From: Clostridia bacterium
GTDB taxonomy: Bacteria; Bacillota_A; Clostridia; Oscillospirales; UBA929
Assembly: GCA_026001245.1 (NCBI GenBank)
Contig: BNZR01000080.1
Span: forward strand, 1 to 5,480
Direction of reading: 5' to 3'
Length of the DNA stretch: 5,480 nt
Shown here piece by piece: positions 5,480-5,480 of the stretch. Every line of letters begins with the position of its first letter. Positions within the stretch are counted from its first letter, which is position 1. Below the pieces are notes generated by a model. That model was not told the origin of the DNA. It saw only the letters and a list, made by a program, of their open reading frames with translations, and did no database searches. The position numbers and the translations under genes were made by a program.

Positions 5480-5480
5480 G

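Larger units (their letters stand above)
3049..5480 (-). mobile_element. Partial inovirus (filamentous phage) prophage beside tRNA-Arg
   Basis: Three consecutive minus-strand genes form a recognisable inovirus block: pVI-like membrane protein, Zot/pI ATPase, and Rep_trans-type initiator. Gene overlap (GTGA at 5153-5156) and the single strand suggest one operon ending in a terminator near 3108-3147. The left boundary is placed after the tRNA because nothing host-like follows it, but no attachment core can be shown without the other end. Major coat, adhesin, ssDNA-binding protein and integrase are not seen. The element therefore continues past 5480 or has been truncated near 5407, where the terminal inverted repeat begins. 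Confidence 0.75.

Overview
This window looks like a piece of bacterial chromosome carrying one end of a filamentous-phage (inovirus) prophage. The host is most likely a Firmicutes/Clostridia-type bacterium. Supporting signs are strong AGGAGG/AAGGAG ribosome sites, GTG and TTG starts, an Rpn-type nuclease with an EGxAKGxxxGK tail, and a Zot/replication-initiator module of the kind known from clostridial inovirus prophages. This taxonomic call is an inference from style, not a marker-gene result.

Left part (1-2869), apparent host genes: an Rpn-family PD-(D/E)XK nuclease lies on the minus strand (105-986). A plus-strand pair runs divergently from it: a NYN-domain/OST-HTH putative RNase (1118-1922), broken as sequenced by one extra C in a C7 run at 1172-1178, and a D-2-hydroxyacid dehydrogenase (1919-2869) overlapping it by 4 nt (TTGA). 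The divergent intergenic region carries two oppositely oriented copies of GGTGTATAAT. One is the -10 of a good promoter for the nuclease.

Middle (2870-3145): a large GATA-rich hairpin repeat (2872-2965), an intact tRNA-Arg(CCT) with encoded CCA (2973-3048), an 8-bp inverted repeat (3061-3085), and a nested hairpin that probably terminates the leftward phage transcript (3108-3147).

Right part (3146-5404), all minus strand: an 83-aa membrane protein resembling the pVI-like minor coat protein, then a Zot/pI assembly ATPase (GTGA overlap), then a short gap with a perfect 8-bp GC-rich hairpin, then a Rep_trans-type replication initiator. Together these give virion assembly and rolling-circle replication functions. 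The major coat, adhesin, ssDNA-binding protein and any integrase are not in the window. The prophage is therefore either cut by the right edge or a remnant beside the tRNA gene.

The two ends of the window (2-74 and 5407-5479) are a perfect 73-bp inverted repeat. The right copy is the upstream region of the phage membrane-protein gene. This is either a real terminal inverted duplication or an assembly/amplification artefact, and it is the oddest structural feature here. No CRISPR array, rRNA or insertion-sequence transposase was seen.
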